The translations under genes and the position numbers were made by a program. Positions 1-8,456 of a stretch of DNA of 64,000 nucleotides are shown here, piece by piece. The stretch's first letter is position 1; each line of letters begins with the position of its first letter. Source of the stretch: Dyella sp. AtDHG13 (lineage in GTDB: Bacteria; Pseudomonadota; Gammaproteobacteria; Xanthomonadales; Rhodanobacteraceae). The stretch is from the NCBI RefSeq assembly GCF_003201105.1, contig NZ_QICJ01000008.1, positions 124,001 through 188,000 of the forward strand, in the 5' to 3' direction. The notes beneath the pieces are model-generated. The model searched no databases and had not been told where the DNA came from. It saw only the letters and a program-made list of their open reading frames with translations.

Positions 1-706
1 GGATGCGCTTGGCGATGCCTTGCTGCAGCGCCAGCGTCTTCATGCGCAATTGCACGGTGCGCGGGCTGATGGGCGCGCCGCCGCGGCCCTTGAACACGGG
101 TTGCTCCGGCACCATGCCTTCCGCCTCGCCCAGCGCGCGCAGCGCGGCGATGGCGTGACGGCCCACCGGCACGATGCGCGTCTTGCTGCCCTTGCCCAGC
201 ACACGCACCTCGCCCTGCTGCAGATCCAGGTCGATCCAGCGCAGGCCGGTGAGTTCGGACAGGCGCAGGCCGGAGGAATAGAACAGCTCCAGCATCGCGC
301 GGTCGCGCAGGTTCAGCGCGCCCTCGGTCTGCGTTTCCACCAGCGAGGTGGCTTCGTCCACGTCGAGCACCTGCGGCAGCTTGCGGTGCACCTTGGGCCC
401 GCGCACGCCGGCGAGCGGATCGTGGTCCAGCAGCCCTTCGCGGGTGAGCTGGCGGAACAGGCTGCGGCAGGACGACAGCAGCCGTTGCAGGCTTTTCGGC
501 GACAGGCCGGCGCGATGCTCCGCGGCCACGAAGCCGCGCATGCGGTTGGGCTCCAGCGCGTTGAAACCGGCGACGCCCTGCGCCTCCATCCAGCGCAGCA
601 GCTTGGCCAGGTCGCGGCGGTAGCCGTCGACCGTATGCACCGACGCCTTCTTCTCTCCCGCAAGGCGGGCGAGCCAGGCGTCGACGTGCTCCCGCGGCGT
701 GGTCAT
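1..706 (-). CDS. xerC: Site-specific tyrosine recombinase XerC (partial, C-terminus beyond window edge)
   Basis: Tyrosine recombinase that with XerD resolves chromosome dimers at dif during division. The frame starts at an ATG ending at 706 and runs off the left edge after about 235 codons, against a usual length near 300. The N-terminal SAM-like core-binding domain (about residues 5-90) and the first half of the catalytic domain are visible. Catalytic Arg148 lies in 'SSGLRLSEL' and Lys172 in 'VLGKGSKTR', matching E. coli XerC numbering. The HxxR, second His and Tyr nucleophile would lie outside the window. It is the last visible gene of the lptM-dapF-DUF484-xerC operon, 9 bp after the DUF484 gene, an order also found in enterobacteria and xanthomonads. 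Confidence 0.95.
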   Translation of the reverse strand, partial: MTTPREHVDAWLARLAGEKKASVHTVDGYRRDLAKLLRWMEAQGVAGFNALEPNRMRGFVAAEHRAGLSPKSLQRLLSSCRSLFRQLTREGLLDHDPLAGVRGPKVHRKLPQVLDVDEATSLVETQTEGALNLRDRAMLELFYSSGLRLSELTGLRWIDLDLQQGEVRVLGKGSKTRIVPVGRHAIAALRALGEAEGMVPEQPVFKGRGGAPISPRTVQLRMKTLALQQGIAKRI

Positions 707-715
707 GGAAAGCGT

Positions 716-1399
716 CTAGAGCACTTCCTGCGAACGGAGCAGCGCGGCGGTGACGGTGCCGGCGATCATCTTGAGGAACACCGTGCCCATGCCGGGCTGG
801 AAATGGTCCGCGTCGCCGCTGCCGATGGCGAGGATGCCGAACTCGCCCAGCGGCATGATCGCGGCCGAGCGGATCTCCGGCGCATGGTCGCCGAACAGGC
901 GATACAGGCGCTCGGCCGAGAGGCGGCCCGCGATGGGTTCGTGGTGGGCGAGGAAATCGGCGAACTCCGGCACCTGAGAGCGGCCGCCCGGAACGTGCAC
1001 CAGCCAGTCGGCCGGCGGCAGGCCGGCGGGCCCGAACAGCATCAGGCGCACCTGGTCGGTCTGGAAATCCTCCGACAGCCGCGCCACCACGCTGCGCGCC
1101 GCGACGGCCGGCGTGCCGGCGCGCAGCACGGCCAGGTTGAGCTCATGCACGCGCTGCATCAGGCGCTCGTTTTCGGCGGCGATGGCGATGAGCGAAGCGA
1201 GCTGCTTTTCCAGCTCCGCGTTCTTCTCGCGCAGGCTTTGCAACTGGTAGACCGCCAGCGAGGCGACCCGCCCCTGCTCGCGCGGCAGCGTGAGCTGCGC
1301 GGCAATGTCGGGGTAATCGCTGAGAAATTCGGGATGACGGCGCAGGTAGTCCGCGACGTCGCTGGCGGAATGCGTGTCGGCGGTGGCGGTGTCGGACAT
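716..1399 (-). CDS. DUF484 family protein
   Basis: 227-residue protein of the DUF484 family (YigA type), regularly found between dapF and xerC. An N-terminal helical part contains 'DVADYLRRHPEFLSDYP', which is typical of the family. A heptad-like coiled coil follows at about residues 50-85, then a GAF-like C-terminal domain. Its biochemical role is not established. Genomic linkage to xerC suggests co-expression, not a proven functional tie. The ATG is preceded by GAGGTAGAC. The 87-bp gap to dapF may hold its own translation signals, but I see no clear promoter. Confidence 0.9.
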   Translation of the reverse strand: MSDTATADTHSASDVADYLRRHPEFLSDYPDIAAQLTLPREQGRVASLAVYQLQSLREKNAELEKQLASLIAIAAENERLMQRVHELNLAVLRAGTPAVAARSVVARLSEDFQTDQVRLMLFGPAGLPPADWLVHVPGGRSQVPEFADFLAHHEPIAGRLSAERLYRLFGDHAPEIRSAAIMPLGEFGILAIGSGDADHFQPGMGTVFLKMIAGTVTAALLRSQEVL

Positions 1400-1486
1400 G
1401 TCTACCTCGAAGGAGTCGATGCGTCGCGGGCCCGAGTGTGCGATGCCCGGCTACCGGCTTTCAACCGATACGGACAGGAGAAGGCG

Positions 1487-2320
1487 TCAACCCAGCCATT
1501 CGCCTTCGAAAACGAAGGTCGCCGGCCCCGTCATCCACAAGGTCTGCCCTGGCCCGGCCCAGTCGATGGTCAGCGTGCCGCCCGGCAGGCTGACGCGAAC
1601 CTGATCGTCCACCTCGTGGCGCAGGCGCAGCACCGCCATCGCCGCGCAGGCGCCGGTACCGCAGGCGCGCGTCCAGCCGCTGCCGCGCTCGTGCACGCGC
1701 AGGTTCAGCTTGCCGCGGTCGATCTTCTGCACGAAGCCCGTGTTGACCCCCTCGGGGAAGCGCTCGTGCGCGGTCAGCAGCGGGCCGAGGCGATCCAGCG
1801 CGGACGCCTGAAGGTCCGGCACCACCACCACCGCATGCGGATTGCCCATCGACAGCGCGCCGATTTCCAGCGTCTCGCCGTCCACCTCGATGGGGTAGCG
1901 GTCCGCTGCGGCGTCGGCCTGGAACGGAATGCGCGGCGGCTCCAGCACGGGCACGCCCATGTCCACCGTGACGGCGTTCGGGCCGCTCAGGCGCACCGTC
2001 ACCGGGCCGGACGGGCTTTCCAGCCGCACCGTGTCGCCCACGGCGAGTTCGCCCGCGCGATGCAGCCAGGCCGCCACGCAGCGCACGCCATTGCCGCACT
2101 GGCCCGACGGCGAGCCGTCGGCGTTCCAGATGCCGTAATAGAACGCGCACGAGGCATCACGCGGCGGCTCGATGCTGATCAGCTGGTCGAAGCCCACGCC
2201 GGTGTGGCGGTCGGCGATGGCGCGAATCTGCGCGGCGTCCAGCACAAACGGACGCTGGCGGCAATCGACCATCACGAAGTCGTTGCCTATGCCGTGCATC
2301 TTGGAAAACGAAAGCTGCAT
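1487..2320 (-). CDS. dapF: Diaminopimelate epimerase
   Basis: Converts LL- to meso-diaminopimelate for lysine and peptidoglycan synthesis in the cytoplasm, without cofactor. The 277-residue protein begins MQLSFSKMHGIGNDF, the family N-terminus. It carries both catalytic cysteines: Cys75 in 'SGQCGNGVRC' and Cys220 in 'RACGTGAC'. The start was set at 2320, where its ATG overlaps the stop of the upstream lipoprotein gene by one base (TAATG), implying translational coupling. A longer in-frame extension towards 2788 only re-reads the lipoprotein gene in another frame and was discarded. Confidence 0.97.
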   Translation of the reverse strand: MQLSFSKMHGIGNDFVMVDCRQRPFVLDAAQIRAIADRHTGVGFDQLISIEPPRDASCAFYYGIWNADGSPSGQCGNGVRCVAAWLHRAGELAVGDTVRLESPSGPVTVRLSGPNAVTVDMGVPVLEPPRIPFQADAAADRYPIEVDGETLEIGALSMGNPHAVVVVPDLQASALDRLGPLLTAHERFPEGVNTGFVQKIDRGKLNLRVHERGSGWTRACGTGACAAMAVLRLRHEVDDQVRVSLPGGTLTIDWAGPGQTLWMTGPATFVFEGEWLG

Positions 2321-2709
2321 TACATGAACTTGCCGCCGGTGATGCGGCCGTTGGCGTCCACATCGGCAAAGTAGCGGCTGTTGTTGCTGCGCAGCTCGCG
2401 CGTGGCGACGGTGCCGGGCAGCACCAGCAACACGTCCGGATAGGCCGCGCGGAACTGCTCCGGCGTCGGGTGCGTATCGATGAAGGCGTCGAACGCCTGC
2501 ATGTCGGTCACGAAGCCATGCACCGGCACGGGCGCGGCAGCCGCCGGCGCGGTCGGTGCCGCAGGCTTGGCGACAGGCGCCGCAGGTGCGACCGGATGCA
2601 CGGTGGCGGCGGGCGTCGCCTTGGGCATGTACAGCGGTCCCTTGTTGCCGCACCCGGCGAGCAGGGCAAGAGCGGAGCACAGCGGGAGCAGCAGGAGGGA
2701 TCGGCGCAT
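2320..2709 (-). CDS. LptM-like lipoprotein with an extra C-terminal domain
   Basis: 129-residue lipoprotein. Signal peptide with lipobox 'LAGC' at residues 17-20, then 'CGNKGPLYMP', the signature of LptM (YifL), the small outer-membrane lipoprotein that helps LptD/LptE assembly. A Pro/Ala-rich linker runs to about residue 62. A 66-residue domain follows, starting 'VHGFVTDMQAFDAFI' and ending 'GRITGGKF'. Known LptM proteins are short and end soon after the signature, so this domain is an addition. The same domain, about 80% identical, is the body of the separate lipoprotein at 11408-11698. The gene heads the dapF operon. LptM identity rests on motif and synteny; the role of the added domain is unknown. 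Confidence 0.85.
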   Translation of the reverse strand: MRRSLLLLPLCSALALLAGCGNKGPLYMPKATPAATVHPVAPAAPVAKPAAPTAPAAAAPVPVHGFVTDMQAFDAFIDTHPTPEQFRAAYPDVLLVLPGTVATRELRSNNSRYFADVDANGRITGGKFM

Positions 2710-2868
2710 GTCGGGGTATCCGGCGGGAACCGCCGCAGTATAGGCAAGCCAATAAAACGTGGCGAGCGAGCCGACTCGCGCGGTTCATCCCGGCGTGCGG
2801 GACCCGTCAGCCGCTATGATGCCGCCGTCGCCGCCCTGCGCGGTTTGAATGCCCAAAGACGTACGACG

Positions 2869-3540
2869 ATGGATTGGACCGCGCTGCTGCGCCTCCCCTC
2901 GACGATCCTGCTGATCCTGGCAGTGGTCGCGCTGATGTTCACCCTCTTCCAGCTGGTGGCGCTGCGCCATCGGCTCGACTACGGGCAGCGGCTGGCGGCG
3001 ACGGGCCGCGCCGTGCTGCTGCTCGTGGCCTTCGCGATCACCCTGGCGCTGGCCGGCATGGGCCTGGCCTTGCGCGGCTACCGCCTGCTCACCGAAGAAG
3101 CCCCGGTGGTCGACATCGACGCGCGCATCCTTTCGCCGCAGCGCTGGTTGCTCGTGCTGCACTGGCCCGACGGCACCATCCGCAGCGTGCCGGTATCCGG
3201 CGATGCGTGGCGCGTGGAAGCGGTGGTGCTGAAATGGAAGACGCCCCTGCTGCCGCCGCTCTACCGCCTCGACCGCCTGTCGGGCCGCTACGACGACCCC
3301 AACGACGAAATGCATGCACCGCGCACGGCGGTCGATTTCCGCGAAGCTGGCGACGTCGACCTGCTCGACCTGCACAAGCAGTACCCGCGCTGGATTCCGG
3401 ACGTCGACGTGCTGTTCGGCAGCGGCGTGTTCCTGCCGCTGGTCGACCAGGGGCATTACACGGTGAGCCTGATGCGCTCGGGCGCGCTGGTCGCGCGGCC
3501 GGACGAGGCGACGGAGCAGCGGATCGCGCAGCCGTTCTGA
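2869..3540 (+). CDS. Conserved inner-membrane protein of unknown function
   Basis: 223 residues. Two N-terminal membrane segments (about 10-32 and 45-67) are followed by a periplasmic or cytoplasmic domain of about 150 residues rich in Asp, Trp and Pro, with no motif I recognise. I recall relatives in Xanthomonadaceae carrying the loose name 'multidrug efflux pump', which the sequence does not justify. The gene is divergent from the lptM-dapF operon, with 158 bp between starts. A TATGAT hexamer at 2815-2820 is a possible -10 element. The ATG at 2869 was chosen because the first membrane helix starts right after it. The Shine-Dalgarno is weak. Confidence 0.75.
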   Translation: MDWTALLRLPSTILLILAVVALMFTLFQLVALRHRLDYGQRLAATGRAVLLLVAFAITLALAGMGLALRGYRLLTEEAPVVDIDARILSPQRWLLVLHWPDGTIRSVPVSGDAWRVEAVVLKWKTPLLPPLYRLDRLSGRYDDPNDEMHAPRTAVDFREAGDVDLLDLHKQYPRWIPDVDVLFGSGVFLPLVDQGHYTVSLMRSGALVARPDEATEQRIAQPF

Positions 3541-3591
3541 TGGCGCATGCAGCCTACGCGCGGCTCCTGCCTTGAACAGAGGCGGGAGCCG

Positions 3592-4065
3592 TCAGTCCAG
3601 GACTTTCTCGTACCGCCAGGCATCCGCTCCGTCGCCGTAGTAGCGCGCATACCGCCCCATGCGGACATAGCCCAGGCGCTCGTACAGCCGGATCGCATCG
3701 GCATTGTCGGTGCGCACTTCCAGGCGCAGGGAGGTGCAGCGGCGGCGCTTCGCCAGCTTTTCCGCAGCCTCCAGCAGGGCCGAGCCCACGCCCTTGCCGC
3801 GCGCTTCCGCCTTGGTGGCGATGGAATACAGCCGCGCCACCTGCGTGCCCTTGCGGAAGAACACCACGGCGGTGCCCAGGAAATGGCGGTGATTGGCGCT
3901 GGCGACGAGCACCTGCGCGCTTTCGCTGTCCAGGTGGCGCCGGTACTGGGCACGGCTCAGGCGATCGGTGGCGAAGCTGCTCTCTTCCAGGGCAACGAGG
4001 TCGTCGAGATCGGAAAGTTCGGCACGCCGCACGCGTACGGCGGCGGTCGCGGGCATGGGGGTCAT
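3592..4065 (-). CDS. GNAT family N-acetyltransferase (RimI-like)
   Basis: 157-residue acetyltransferase with the acetyl-CoA loop 'EARGKGVGSALL' and the C-terminal 'NADAIRLYERLGYVRMGR' stretch typical of RimI-type GNAT enzymes. The start at 4065 (MTPMPATAA) is preferred over an upstream frame extension to 4152, and the ATG at 4056 is a near alternative. It lies divergent to an RLAN-ATP-grasp ligase gene. This pairing of a GNAT with a RimK-like ligase is known from comparative genomics of amidoligases and suggests the two act on one peptide or small-molecule substrate. The substrate cannot be read from sequence, and ribosomal protein S18 acetylation is only one possibility. Confidence 0.88.
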   Translation of the reverse strand: MTPMPATAAVRVRRAELSDLDDLVALEESSFATDRLSRAQYRRHLDSESAQVLVASANHRHFLGTAVVFFRKGTQVARLYSIATKAEARGKGVGSALLEAAEKLAKRRRCTSLRLEVRTDNADAIRLYERLGYVRMGRYARYYGDGADAWRYEKVLD

Positions 4066-4379
4066 CAGGGGCGGTCCCGCTGGCGCGCAATGAAACAAGG
4101 CGCGCACTGTAGTCCCCCCAACCCACTGGGGCAACGATGACGTGTGGCGCATGTCAGAGCGTGTTCAAGCTCGGAAAGCCGCGCGTCGCAGGATGTAACG
4201 AAAAGGTGCATGGCGCGAACACGCGGGGTGACGGCGCCTGCCAACTTGAACCGCCTATGAGCCCGCCCGATGCGCCGACTTGTGCCGCGCCACGCATGTG
4301 CGCACACTGCGCCACTTGCGCCGTGCCGCCCCGTTTCCCCGCGTGACGACACTCCTCGGTTCCATCTGACAGAGGTGTC
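4066..4379. other. Intergenic region between divergent GNAT and ATP-grasp genes
   Basis: 314 bp with no convincing gene. It must hold the promoters of both divergent genes, but I see no good -35/-10 pair. The ATP-grasp gene has a clear Shine-Dalgarno, AGAGGTG, at about 4371-4377. Several short out-of-phase open frames cross the region and look like chance. Confidence 0.5.
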
Positions 4380-5864
4380 ATGACCCGTCTCGTCCTTGTT
4401 GTCGAGAAGGCCTCCGACTGGAGCGTCTACTACCCGTCCGCGGACGTGGTCACGGCGATGGATTACCTGCGCGAACCGGTCGGTGTCGACGATGAGCGCA
4501 CCCACGTCATCAACCTGTGCCGCAGCTACAAGTACCTGGGCACGGGCTATTACGTCTCGCTGCTGGCCGAGGCGCGCGGGCATCGCGTGATGCCGTCGGT
4601 GCGCACGGTGAACGACCTGCGCCGCCGCTCGCTGTACGGCCTGGAGATCGAGGACCTCAGCTCCAAGCTCACCCACTTCCTGCCGGCCGGCGGGCGCGAC
4701 ACCACCGACTTCGGCATCCTGGTCTACTTCGGCCAGACGGCACACCCGGCGCTGCAGGACCTGGCGCGCCAGGTGTTCGAAATGTTCCCCTGCCCGCTGC
4801 TGCGCATCGAGTTCGAGCGCGACCGCGTGTGGCAGATCAGCGCCATCAAGCCGGTGGGCCTGCACTCGCTGGACGATGCGCAGGAAGACGCTTTCGCCGA
4901 GGAGCTGGACCGCTTCAGCAAGAAGCTCTGGCGCAAGCCGAAGGCGCGCAGGCAGTTCCGCTACGACATCGCCATGCTGGTCGACCCGCACGAGGCGATG
5001 CCGCCGTCGAACAAGAAGGCGCAGAAGCTGTTCATCGCGGCGGGCAAGGAACTGGGCATCGAAGTCGATCCCATCGGCAAGAACGACTACCAGCGCCTGG
5101 CCGAATACGACGGCCTGTTCATCCGCGAGACCACCGCCAGCGACAACCACACCTATCGCTTCGCGCACCGCGCGGAGAAGGAAGGCATGGTGGTGATCGA
5201 CGATCCCGCCTCGATCCTGCGCTGCACGAACAAGATCTTCCTCAACGACCTGATGGTGTCGCGCAAACTCGCCGTGCCGCGCACCGAGATCCTCTACCGC
5301 GATGACGCCAAGGGCTTGAAGGAGCTATCGGAGAAGCTCGGCTATCCGCTGGTGCTGAAGATTCCGGACGGCTCGTTCTCGCGTGGCGTGGTGAAGGTGG
5401 AGAACGAGGCGGCGCTGGCCAAGGCCACGGCGGAACTGTTCCAGCACAGCGCCCTGTTGCTGGCGCAGGAATTCGTCTACACCGAATTCGACTGGCGCAT
5501 CGGCGTGCTCAACAACGAGCCGCTTTACGCGTGCAAATACTTCATGTCGCGCGGCCACTGGCAGATCTACAACCATGGCGCCAAGGGCGCATCCAAGTCC
5601 GGCGAATCGGAAACGCTGCCCATCGAGAAGGCGCCGGCCGACGTGGTGAAGCTGGCGCTCAAGGCCACGCAGGCCGTGGGCAATGGCCTCTACGGCGTGG
5701 ACATCAAGCGCGTCGGCGACAAGCCGGTGGTGATCGAGGTGAACGACAACCCGTCCATCGATGCGGGCGTCGAAGACGAGTATCTCGGCGACGAGCTCTA
5801 CAAGCGCATCATGCGGGAGTTCCTGCGGCGCATGGAGCTCAAGCGGGCGGGCGACACGGAATAA
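4380..5864 (+). CDS. RimK family ATP-grasp ligase with N-terminal RLAN domain
   Basis: 494-residue fusion. The N-terminal RLAN (RimK-like ATP-grasp N-terminal) domain spans about residues 1-190 and opens 'MTRLVLVVEKASDWSVYYP'. An ATP-grasp domain covers about 195-490, with the ATP-binding Lys in 'YPLVLKIPDGSFSRGVV' and metal-binding 'VVIEVNDNPSIDAG' near the C-terminus. Such enzymes form amide bonds between a carboxylate and an amine, with an acyl phosphate intermediate. RimK itself adds glutamates to ribosomal protein S6. RLAN-bearing homologues are predicted to make or modify peptides, often next to a GNAT gene as here. Start supported by AGAGGTG 3-9 bases upstream. The substrate is unknown. 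Confidence 0.9.
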   Translation: MTRLVLVVEKASDWSVYYPSADVVTAMDYLREPVGVDDERTHVINLCRSYKYLGTGYYVSLLAEARGHRVMPSVRTVNDLRRRSLYGLEIEDLSSKLTHFLPAGGRDTTDFGILVYFGQTAHPALQDLARQVFEMFPCPLLRIEFERDRVWQISAIKPVGLHSLDDAQEDAFAEELDRFSKKLWRKPKARRQFRYDIAMLVDPHEAMPPSNKKAQKLFIAAGKELGIEVDPIGKNDYQRLAEYDGLFIRETTASDNHTYRFAHRAEKEGMVVIDDPASILRCTNKIFLNDLMVSRKLAVPRTEILYRDDAKGLKELSEKLGYPLVLKIPDGSFSRGVVKVENEAALAKATAELFQHSALLLAQEFVYTEFDWRIGVLNNEPLYACKYFMSRGHWQIYNHGAKGASKSGESETLPIEKAPADVVKLALKATQAVGNGLYGVDIKRVGDKPVVIEVNDNPSIDAGVEDEYLGDELYKRIMREFLRRMELKRAGDTE

Positions 5865-5889
5865 TCCGCGCACGCCGCGGGGGGATTCC

Positions 5890-5996
5890 GGCAGTCCGTC
5901 CCTGGACTGCCGTCACGCGGGCGCGATCCATCGCGCCGCTCCGGCGAGGTGCCCACCATCGCACGGAGCCCCACGCCGCGGCGGTCCTGCCGCGGC
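5890..5996. other. Two perfect hairpins in the ATP-grasp gene 3' region
   Basis: Two 8-bp perfect stems with six-base loops follow the ATP-grasp gene: GGCAGTCC/GGACTGCC at 5890-5911 and GCCGCGGC/GCCGCGGC at 5975-5996. Neither has a T tract, so they are not canonical intrinsic terminators. They lie between converging transcripts (ATP-grasp plus, small membrane protein minus) and may help stop or protect either message. The rest of the roughly 150-bp gap shows nothing else. Confidence 0.4.
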
Positions 5997-6014
5997 ATCC
6001 ACTGCCAAGTGAAT

Positions 6015-6272
6015 TCAGTTCCAGATGAGCCGGGCCGCCGTGCGGCGGCGCGGGCGCGCCAGCAGGCCGAGCAGCTGGCGCGGCAGCGACGGCTCCAGTG
6101 CCAGCAGCACCACCAGCGGCGCGCCCACCAGCCAGAACGCGGGCGTCCAGCCGACGGTGTCCGTGTGGGCGGGCACCAGGGTGGTCAGCAACAGCGCGGC
6201 ACCGCCCAGCAGCCACAACAGGGCGGCACCAAGCAGGCGTTCGTGATGGGCGAGGCGGGTGGTCGGGCGCAT
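6015..6272 (-). CDS. Small two-helix membrane protein, hypothetical
   Basis: 85 residues starting MRPTTRLAHHERLL. Two hydrophobic segments (about residues 14-33 and 43-60) are joined by a short polar loop, and the C-terminus is basic and Arg-rich. No family recognised. It is divergent from aroE with 155 bp between starts. Composition and codon use look coding (high third-position GC), and the frame ends cleanly before the ATP-grasp gene's downstream hairpins. Likely a real inner-membrane protein, but small size keeps the confidence moderate. Confidence 0.6.
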   Translation of the reverse strand: MRPTTRLAHHERLLGAALLWLLGGAALLLTTLVPAHTDTVGWTPAFWLVGAPLVVLLALEPSLPRQLLGLLARPRRRTAARLIWN

Positions 6273-6427
6273 GGATGTGGTCCGTCGTCGTGTTGAGGCA
6301 AAGCGTGCCCGGCGCCGATCTCAAAACCTGCGATGCCACACGCGGCGTGGCTTGCGAGGCTAAAATGGGCGGTCCGGTTCATCCGGAATCCGCCTTAGGG
6401 CGGCACCGACTTTCATCAGGAGCGCGC

Positions 6428-7258
6428 ATGAGTGCAGGACAGTTCGCGGTATTCGGCCACCCCATCAGCCATTCGCTGTCGCCGCGCATCCACCAGGCGT
6501 TCGCGCGCCAGTTCGGGATCGAGCTGGAGTACCGCACCATCGACGCGGCGCCGGCCGATTTCGAAGCGGCGGTGCGCGATTTCTTCGCCAGCGGCGGCGG
6601 CGGCGCCAACGTGACGCTGCCGCACAAGGCGAGCGCCTTCGCCCTGGCCGACGAACGCAGCCAGGCCGCCAGCCGCGCCGGCACCGCCAACGTGCTCACT
6701 CCGCTGGCGGGCGGCCGACTCGCCGCGCACAACACCGATGGCGACGGCATGGTGCGCGACATCACCGAACGACACAGCGTGGACTTGCGCGGCCACACCG
6801 CCCTGCTGCTGGGCGCGGGCGGCGCGGCGCACGGCGTGGCGTGGTCGCTGCTGGATGCCGGCGTGGACACGCTGACCATCGTCAACCGCACGCCCGAGGC
6901 CGCCGACGTATTGGCTGACGCCATCGGCGAACCGGCGCGCGCGCATACGCGCTACTGGGAAGACCTGGCCGACCTGGGCGCGTTCGACCTGATCATCAAC
7001 GCGACCTCGGCCGGCGTGCTGGGCAAGTCGCTCGACCTGCCATTCGCCATCGTCGGCAACCGCGCGCTTTGCTATGACCTGTCCTACGGCGCGGCGGCCA
7101 CGGGCTTCCTCGCATGGGCACGCACGGCCGGCGCGCGCTACGCGTTCGACGGCCTGGGCATGCTCATCGAAACCGCGGCCGATACCTTCGAGCTGTGGCA
7201 TGGCAAGCGGCCGGACACCGATCCGGTGTATGCCGCACTGCGCGGTGAGTTCGGTTGA
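6428..7258 (+). CDS. aroE: Shikimate dehydrogenase (NADP+)
   Basis: Reduces 3-dehydroshikimate to shikimate in aromatic amino acid synthesis. 276 residues. Substrate-binding N-domain has 'GHPISHSLSP' at 10-19 and 'NVTLPHK' at 61-67 with catalytic Lys67. Catalytic Asp104 lies in 'HNTDGDG'. The nucleotide-binding loop is 'LLGAGGAAHG' near residue 130, and 'YGAAATGFL' closes the active site. The ATG at 6428 follows AGGAGC at 6418-6423. A TAAAAT hexamer at 6363-6368 may be its -10. An open frame extending upstream to 6098 is not conserved sequence. The gene ends four bases before the convergent outer-membrane gene. Confidence 0.97.
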   Translation: MSAGQFAVFGHPISHSLSPRIHQAFARQFGIELEYRTIDAAPADFEAAVRDFFASGGGGANVTLPHKASAFALADERSQAASRAGTANVLTPLAGGRLAAHNTDGDGMVRDITERHSVDLRGHTALLLGAGGAAHGVAWSLLDAGVDTLTIVNRTPEAADVLADAIGEPARAHTRYWEDLADLGAFDLIINATSAGVLGKSLDLPFAIVGNRALCYDLSYGAAATGFLAWARTAGARYAFDGLGMLIETAADTFELWHGKRPDTDPVYAALRGEFG

Positions 7259-7262
7259 GCGC

Positions 7263-8114
7263 TCACAGATGCAGCGTGGCCGATAGCAGCATGGGTTGAT
7301 CGGTGTGGCCGTTGGGCGCGCGGAACTCGTGGATCCAGCGGTATTGCACGTCCACGCCGCTGCCCATCCAGCGCGTGCTCCAGTTCAATTGCGGCCCCAC
7401 GCCCAGCGCATAGCCACCGCCATTCGTGCTGTTGGGCAGCCGGCCGGCTATGGGTGTGGTTATCGTGTTGTACGGCTGGATGGCGGCGGCGACGCCACCG
7501 AAGCCCCAGCCGTCCGCGTTGCGCCGCATGACCAGCGCTTCGATGCGGCCCACCGCGCCGTTCTGGTAGTTCGCCACGGCCTGGCGCGAGAACGTGCCTA
7601 CCGCCACGATGGTGGACGAGTCGACGCTTTCCGCTGACAACTCCCGCGTGTAAGCCACGCGGGGTTTCATGCTCCACACGCCCGCTGCACGGCCGTCCGC
7701 ATGGAGCGAATGCGAGACGATGCCCCAGGAAAGGGCGATGCGGTACGACGAGCCCAGTCGATAACTCGCCACCACCGGAACGATGGTTGTTTCCGTGATC
7801 GGGGACGGCACCGGAGCGGCCCAGTCCGCGGCGTACGACTGATCGACCAGCGACGCGAAATGCCAGCGTCCCTGCAACGTGCTCCACGGTCGAACAACTT
7901 CCGTGGTGGCCAGGCCCGGCCAGCCGACGTGCGCAACGGTGATGGATGGCCAACTGGCTTGCGCGTCTTGTGCCGGTACTGCGGCGAATCCCATGGAAGC
8001 GTCGCCGCGCGATACGTCCGTCGGCCAACGGTTGCCTTCCTGCTGCGCGCAGAGCAGGCCCGGCCACGCCAACGTGACCGCCGCCATCGCGGCAACACGC
8101 CACCACGCGCACAT
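7263..8114 (-). CDS. Putative outer-membrane beta-barrel protein
   Basis: 283 residues with a signal peptide 'MCAWWRVAAMAAVTLAWPGLLCAQQ', likely cleaved near the Cys/Ala at 21-23. The mature part has alternating hydrophobic strands rich in Gly, Ser, Trp and Tyr and ends 'LLSATLHL', consistent with a 10-12 strand barrel. It resembles 'MetA-pathway of phenol degradation' type barrels in general character, but I cannot assign it firmly. The start at 8114 was chosen because the signal peptide begins there; an upstream extension to 8201 would bury it. It is convergent with aroE and divergent from the PNGase-like gene. Confidence 0.7.
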   Translation of the reverse strand: MCAWWRVAAMAAVTLAWPGLLCAQQEGNRWPTDVSRGDASMGFAAVPAQDAQASWPSITVAHVGWPGLATTEVVRPWSTLQGRWHFASLVDQSYAADWAAPVPSPITETTIVPVVASYRLGSSYRIALSWGIVSHSLHADGRAAGVWSMKPRVAYTRELSAESVDSSTIVAVGTFSRQAVANYQNGAVGRIEALVMRRNADGWGFGGVAAAIQPYNTITTPIAGRLPNSTNGGGYALGVGPQLNWSTRWMGSGVDVQYRWIHEFRAPNGHTDQPMLLSATLHL

Positions 8115-8456
8115 AACGGTGTCCCCGGGCAAAAGCCGCTGTTCACCCCATGCGTCCGTGCGCAACGCGCATGCATCATCGGCGACGCAAACGAACAGCA
8201 CGTCGAAGAATGACGCACCACGGTCCGTGACCCGCGATTAGGGCACAGCCCTCGTCAACCCCTTGTGCAATCGGCGGCTTGACGACGTCGATGCCGCCAC
8301 CCGCCTGTGCGTTTGTGTGCAGGCGCACCCTTGGGCTGACGATTCCTTCACGTCAGGAACTTGCGGTCGCGCCGTGCGGACGTATGGACGTCCACGCGGC
8401 CCTTGGATCGTGTTAGCTTGCGCGGCGCAGGGGGCACATCGCGGGGAGAGAACGTC
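8115..8456. other. Intergenic region upstream of the PNGase A-like gene
   Basis: 342 bp between divergent genes. I see no gene. A weak imperfect hairpin lies near 8302-8325 (CGCCTG/CAGGCG arms). The Shine-Dalgarno GGGGAGAG at about 8443-8450 serves the downstream gene. No convincing -35/-10 pair. Confidence 0.4.

Noticed and set aside
20-2374. Very long plus-strand open frame antisense to xerC, DUF484 and dapF
   Set aside because: It is His/Arg/Ala-rich low-complexity sequence produced by high third-position GC on the opposite strand. The minus-strand proteins have clear family motifs.
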